The translations under genes were made by a program, and so were the position numbers. Below, piece after piece: positions 31,372 to 34,177 of a stretch of DNA of 34,177 nucleotides; within the stretch, counting starts at the first letter, position 1, and each line of letters opens with the position of its first letter. The notes under the pieces are model-generated. The model ran no database searches. It saw nothing but the letters and a program-made list of their open reading frames with translations, and had not been told where the DNA came from. Source of the DNA: Candidatus Iainarchaeum sp. (lineage in GTDB: Archaea > B1Sed10-29 > WALL01); assembly GCA_021162685.1 (NCBI GenBank), contig JAGGYF010000042.1:1-34177 (forward strand), given 5' to 3'.

Positions 31372-33120
31372 TTGAGAATAAAGACTATAAGTTTAACGAG
31401 GAGCAGAGGGATAAAACAGATATTTGACATGTTCAAAAATCATCCCTCTAAATCACTTGAAGAGATTACTGCATCCAGACGTATACTTATACCTATGGCT
31501 GCATCCAGATCTAAAGACCATATACGATGGGATGCTGACGCTCCTCTACAGATGAGAAAGGTTCTACCCACGGTTGTATACCACAAAAGAGGATTTAAAC
31601 AGATTCCTTCATTGATTGAGGTAGATGAAAAATACACAATGCCAAAAGAGCCACTATTGTTTATTTCCCCGGATTCTTTTTCACACAGGCGTTTTGTTGT
31701 CATTACAAATAAACCGAGAAAACAATTTCAAATTCGGTTGCCTTCAGTAGGCCATCCTCCCTCTGACTTTGTTGGAGTGTTGCAGGGCACAATTATATTT
31801 CCTTCGCTGCCTCTCTACTTTTTCGAAAGAGAAATTCCTAGGTCACTGGTAATACAACACTTTCTTTCTGATAAGGTAGAGATGAAAACGCGACCCAGTG
31901 GGCTCGTTAGAATAGAGTTTGATAAAAAAGGCCCCCTCCTCTACAAAGAAAGTTTACTCCCTGAAAATGAGGAAGCACTTCAGATAAAGAAGGGAGATGT
32001 AGTTGATGTTTCTGTTCACGAGATAATTGAGCCACATGCACGATTAGGAGTATTGCATGCCGAGTTCTTCAAAACACTTGCTGCTAAACAACTCGCAAAA
32101 GAATTGGGTATAAAAGGGGAAGGTCTTGCTGAGTTTATCAAAAAAACAGAAAAAGGTAATCTTTTGATAAAAAAGAAGAAGAAGATGAAGGACATTGTAG
32201 AAGGCATATTCAGAAATGTTGGCTCCCTATTCTGTAAGGTGCACAATCCAGGAGAAGGAATACATATTATTCTGAATAGGAGTACCCATTCTGATGTATT
32301 TGAGATATTAACTGGAAGAAAAACAAGAAGGTCTACCTTGTTTGCCGGCGAGGGGAACCCACATAACATAGAGATAGGGCTTGATGGTAGTATTGGAATC
32401 GCATCTGATTTTTCGTATGCTATACCTGTTCGTACGGATGGAAGCGCGCCAGAATATATTGAACACCCGAAGATTCCTCAAAAGGTAAAGGTGTGGAAGG
32501 TATCAAAAGAGGAGTATGAACATGCTGCAGCCGCGGACCTAGCTACGTTTGTTCTATTTTGTATGGAAACACCTTCTGTGGTTGAGATCTTGCATGAGGG
32601 AGGTATAATAAATAAAAGACAATTCAATTCCATTATGTCTCTCTTGGAGGAACGAAAGAAACTTCTTGAAGATTTGGGTAAAATACGCTCAGAAGTCAAA
32701 ATGGATGAAGCATACATCAAACACAGAGAAAAGGCTAATAAATTCAAAAAGGCACTCATTGAAGCAGGCATTGAAGATTTGGATGCGCATGACATCCGGG
32801 TATACCTCAATACGAATATATTAGTAAACAGGATGGAAGATGCGCAATTGTCGCCAGCACAGATAATGAACGTTGTGAATGCGTACAAAGACGCATTGGA
32901 ATCGTTCATCAAGTTGGTAGATGCAGGGGAGAGATTGCAGAACAATAAGGAATATCTAGAAAAGGTACGAAAAACAGGCCAATTAATAAAGAAGCTTGCG
33001 AGGAGTAAAGCCACAAAAAAAGTATACGGTCTTCTGATAGAGGGCTACTCCAGAGAATATGAACAAAGGGTGGGGAAGCGAAAACCCTGGTTTTTGGTCA
33101 ACCTGATTAAGTCAGGTTAG
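31372..33120 (+). CDS. Large unknown protein (582 aa), last gene of operon
   Basis: The TTG start at 31372 is preceded by GGTGATG. There is no signal peptide or membrane helix. I do not recognise a family. Residues 1-230 mix strands and basic segments, 240-290 are Lys-rich (LIKKKKKMKD), and 430-560 are mostly helical with coiled-coil-like stretches (LLEERKKLLEDLGKIRSEVK). A segment near residues 325-345 (GEGNPHNIEIGLDGSIGIAS then DFSYA) faintly recalls the NxxxxxxG...DF pattern of kinase-like phosphotransferases, but the catalytic HxD is absent, so this is only a hint. Its tight coupling to two small genes suggests a multi-subunit complex. Confidence 0.75.
   Translation: MRIKTISLTRSRGIKQIFDMFKNHPSKSLEEITASRRILIPMAASRSKDHIRWDADAPLQMRKVLPTVVYHKRGFKQIPSLIEVDEKYTMPKEPLLFISPDSFSHRRFVVITNKPRKQFQIRLPSVGHPPSDFVGVLQGTIIFPSLPLYFFEREIPRSLVIQHFLSDKVEMKTRPSGLVRIEFDKKGPLLYKESLLPENEEALQIKKGDVVDVSVHEIIEPHARLGVLHAEFFKTLAAKQLAKELGIKGEGLAEFIKKTEKGNLLIKKKKKMKDIVEGIFRNVGSLFCKVHNPGEGIHIILNRSTHSDVFEILTGRKTRRSTLFAGEGNPHNIEIGLDGSIGIASDFSYAIPVRTDGSAPEYIEHPKIPQKVKVWKVSKEEYEHAAAADLATFVLFCMETPSVVEILHEGGIINKRQFNSIMSLLEERKKLLEDLGKIRSEVKMDEAYIKHREKANKFKKALIEAGIEDLDAHDIRVYLNTNILVNRMEDAQLSPAQIMNVVNAYKDALESFIKLVDAGERLQNNKEYLEKVRKTGQLIKKLARSKATKKVYGLLIEGYSREYEQRVGKRKPWFLVNLIKSG
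33100..33118 (+). terminator. Hairpin at the end of the unknown operon
   Basis: AACCTGA-TTAAG-TCAGGTT forms a perfect 7-bp stem ending just before the TAG stop at 33118-33120. It is followed loosely by T-rich sequence (CATTTTG, then CCTTTT). It may aid termination or protect the mRNA 3' end. Archaeal terminators usually rely on T tracts, so this is tentative. Confidence 0.3.
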
Positions 33121-33227
33121 CACATTTTGTATAAGCCTTTTATGATAGGCCCAAGTAGTTGATTTCACAATCTTCACAAAAGTTTAAATAGCCCAATTGT
33201 AAAAAAGGGACACAGGTGAGGAATGAA

Positions 33228-34177
33228 ATGAAAAAAGTATTGCTACTTTTGTTGATAATATCTATCGCCCTAGCTGACGGACTTCCAGTAATAAAAGTAA
33301 CGATGGAGGTTCCAGAGATGAAGCAGAGCAAGCAGGTTGCATTTATTGACTGGGATGGAGAGGAGTATACAACTGATATATACGTTACTGTAGGACCCAG
33401 CAATGATGCCTTCTACTGGGTTATTCCTTTTGAAGACGTTCCAGAAGAGGTTTCACTCCACAAAATAAGCGCGATGCAATATACTAATAGGATTAATGCA
33501 TTCAGGAACGATGTTTGGAAATCGAAAAACATGAAGTACCTTTATGATGACGCTTCTGAAAAGCATAAATGGGTCGCGCTTACAAACCCTATAGCACTTG
33601 CAGTAGGAGTGGTGGCTGCACCTATATGGCTAATCACAACAGGTGGATCCACGTTGAGTGCAGGAGGCGCAATCTCCACTACGCAAAAGGTTGTACCAAT
33701 AAAGTCCTTTAATTTTGGTGAACTCGGGTATGCAGAAGTCTACGATGCTTCTGGAGTAAGTCTTAAGCACTTTTTCCAGTCAAAAGGAGTGCCCGTTCCA
33801 GAAAAACTGAATGCATTCGAGGAAAAAAAGATTGTAGTATTCAGTATAAACAGACTTGAAAAAGAAACAAACCTACTTGCATCATTTAGGTTTAAAAGCA
33901 AGGGAAAAATTTTCTACCCATCAAGCACTACATCGATATGGAAAGGCGTGAATTATGATGATTTTGCACTTTACATAAAGACACCAAGGGATTACTCTGT
34001 TGATTATGCATATCCTCTGAAACCAAGGGGCAACACGCATAATATGTTTAACTCGTTTTTCTATTATTATGGAAATGACAAAGTTTTTAGAGAAGACATA
34101 CGTATACAGTTTAAGCATGAGAAGAAAGAGTTCAAGATATCGCAGCTAATTGAGTATTATATTCCTCTGCAGTGGAT
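33228..34177 (+). CDS. Secreted DUF2330-like protein (3' end outside window)
   Basis: An open frame runs from ATG 33228 to the window end (316 codons, no stop). It begins with a signal peptide (MKKVLLLLLIISIALADG). AFIDWDGEEYTTDIYVTV followed by DAFYWVIPFEDVPEEVSL resembles DUF2330 proteins, which have an I.WDG..E....V and F.WVIP.P..P pattern. A hydrophobic segment (about 124-142, ALAVGVVAAPIWLITTGG) may be a loop or membrane insertion. The promoter is TATA-like TTTAAATAG at 33183-33191, with Shine-Dalgarno AGGTGAG at 33214-33220. An overlapping mini-ORF ATGAAATGA (33223-33231) precedes the start. Function unknown. Confidence 0.75.
   Translation, partial: MKKVLLLLLIISIALADGLPVIKVTMEVPEMKQSKQVAFIDWDGEEYTTDIYVTVGPSNDAFYWVIPFEDVPEEVSLHKISAMQYTNRINAFRNDVWKSKNMKYLYDDASEKHKWVALTNPIALAVGVVAAPIWLITTGGSTLSAGGAISTTQKVVPIKSFNFGELGYAEVYDASGVSLKHFFQSKGVPVPEKLNAFEEKKIVVFSINRLEKETNLLASFRFKSKGKIFYPSSTTSIWKGVNYDDFALYIKTPRDYSVDYAYPLKPRGNTHNMFNSFFYYYGNDKVFREDIRIQFKHEKKEFKISQLIEYYIPLQW

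Noticed and set aside
33140-33403. 87-codon minus-strand ORF
   Set aside because: It lies antisense to the promoter and signal peptide of the DUF2330-like gene with no start signals.

Overview
The window is from an AT-rich, gene-dense archaeon. The evidence is a split tRNA-Ser gene with a bulge-helix-bulge intron, a C/D box guide RNA, TATA boxes about 25 bp upstream of many starts (several apparently leaderless), archaeal-type SpeD and Hsp20, and two relatives of mevalonate-3-kinase. Small overlapping genes and many family orphans fit a DPANN-like or Thermoplasmatota-like lineage, but no marker gene settles which. I see no insertion sequence, CRISPR array, rRNA or prophage.

Layout. 1-1.5 kb: a helical-repeat protein, intron-containing tRNA-Ser(GCU), a hairpin-rich spacer with a duplicated tRNA 5' end, and a tiny membrane protein. 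1.5-4.6 kb: secreted transglutaminase-like protein, small membrane protein, Nudix hydrolase, glutaredoxin. 4.6-9.6 kb: AMP-forming acetyl-CoA synthetase, an AAA_14/DUF4143 ATPase bracketed by paired 16-bp dyads, and a Na/phosphate transporter with PhoU. 9.6-12.4 kb: a three-gene operon of two diphosphomevalonate-decarboxylase-superfamily GHMP proteins and a P-loop kinase, matching the parts list of the Thermoplasma mevalonate-3-phosphate route. 12.5-15.6 kb: SpeD, a RimB-like protease, a RimK-type ATP-grasp ligase, and an MscS-like channel fused to a C39-like peptidase domain. 15.6-21 kb: a SET-domain remnant, dCMP deaminase, P-type cation ATPase, a small ORF and a KefB-type antiporter. 20.9-24.5 kb: QueC and QueE (7-deazaguanine synthesis), Hsp20, and small membrane or unknown proteins including an HExxH membrane protease. 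24.5-26.9 kb: nitroreductase, C/D box sRNA, an unknown protein, a macrodomain protein and a frameshifted zincin. 26.9-30.2 kb: DUF2207 and LemA pair, and a JAB/MPN protease. 30.2-33.1 kb: a frameshifted GNAT followed by an operon of three unrecognised proteins. The window ends inside a secreted DUF2330-like protein.

Themes. Isoprenoid precursor synthesis, phosphate and ion transport, queuosine/archaeosine precursor synthesis and envelope proteases recur. The strongest candidates for undescribed biology are the MscS-C39 fusion, the paired operators linking acetate activation, an ATPase and phosphate uptake, the compact mevalonate-3-phosphate-type operon, the C/D guide RNA aimed at the peptidyl-transferase region of 23S rRNA, and the unknown operon at 30.6-33.1 kb.

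Starts were revised downstream of the longest possible ORF wherever a TATA box, an RNA gene or a Shine-Dalgarno sequence demanded it. No gene-free stretch exceeds 300 bases; the longest (1108-1340) is annotated as a repeat island.
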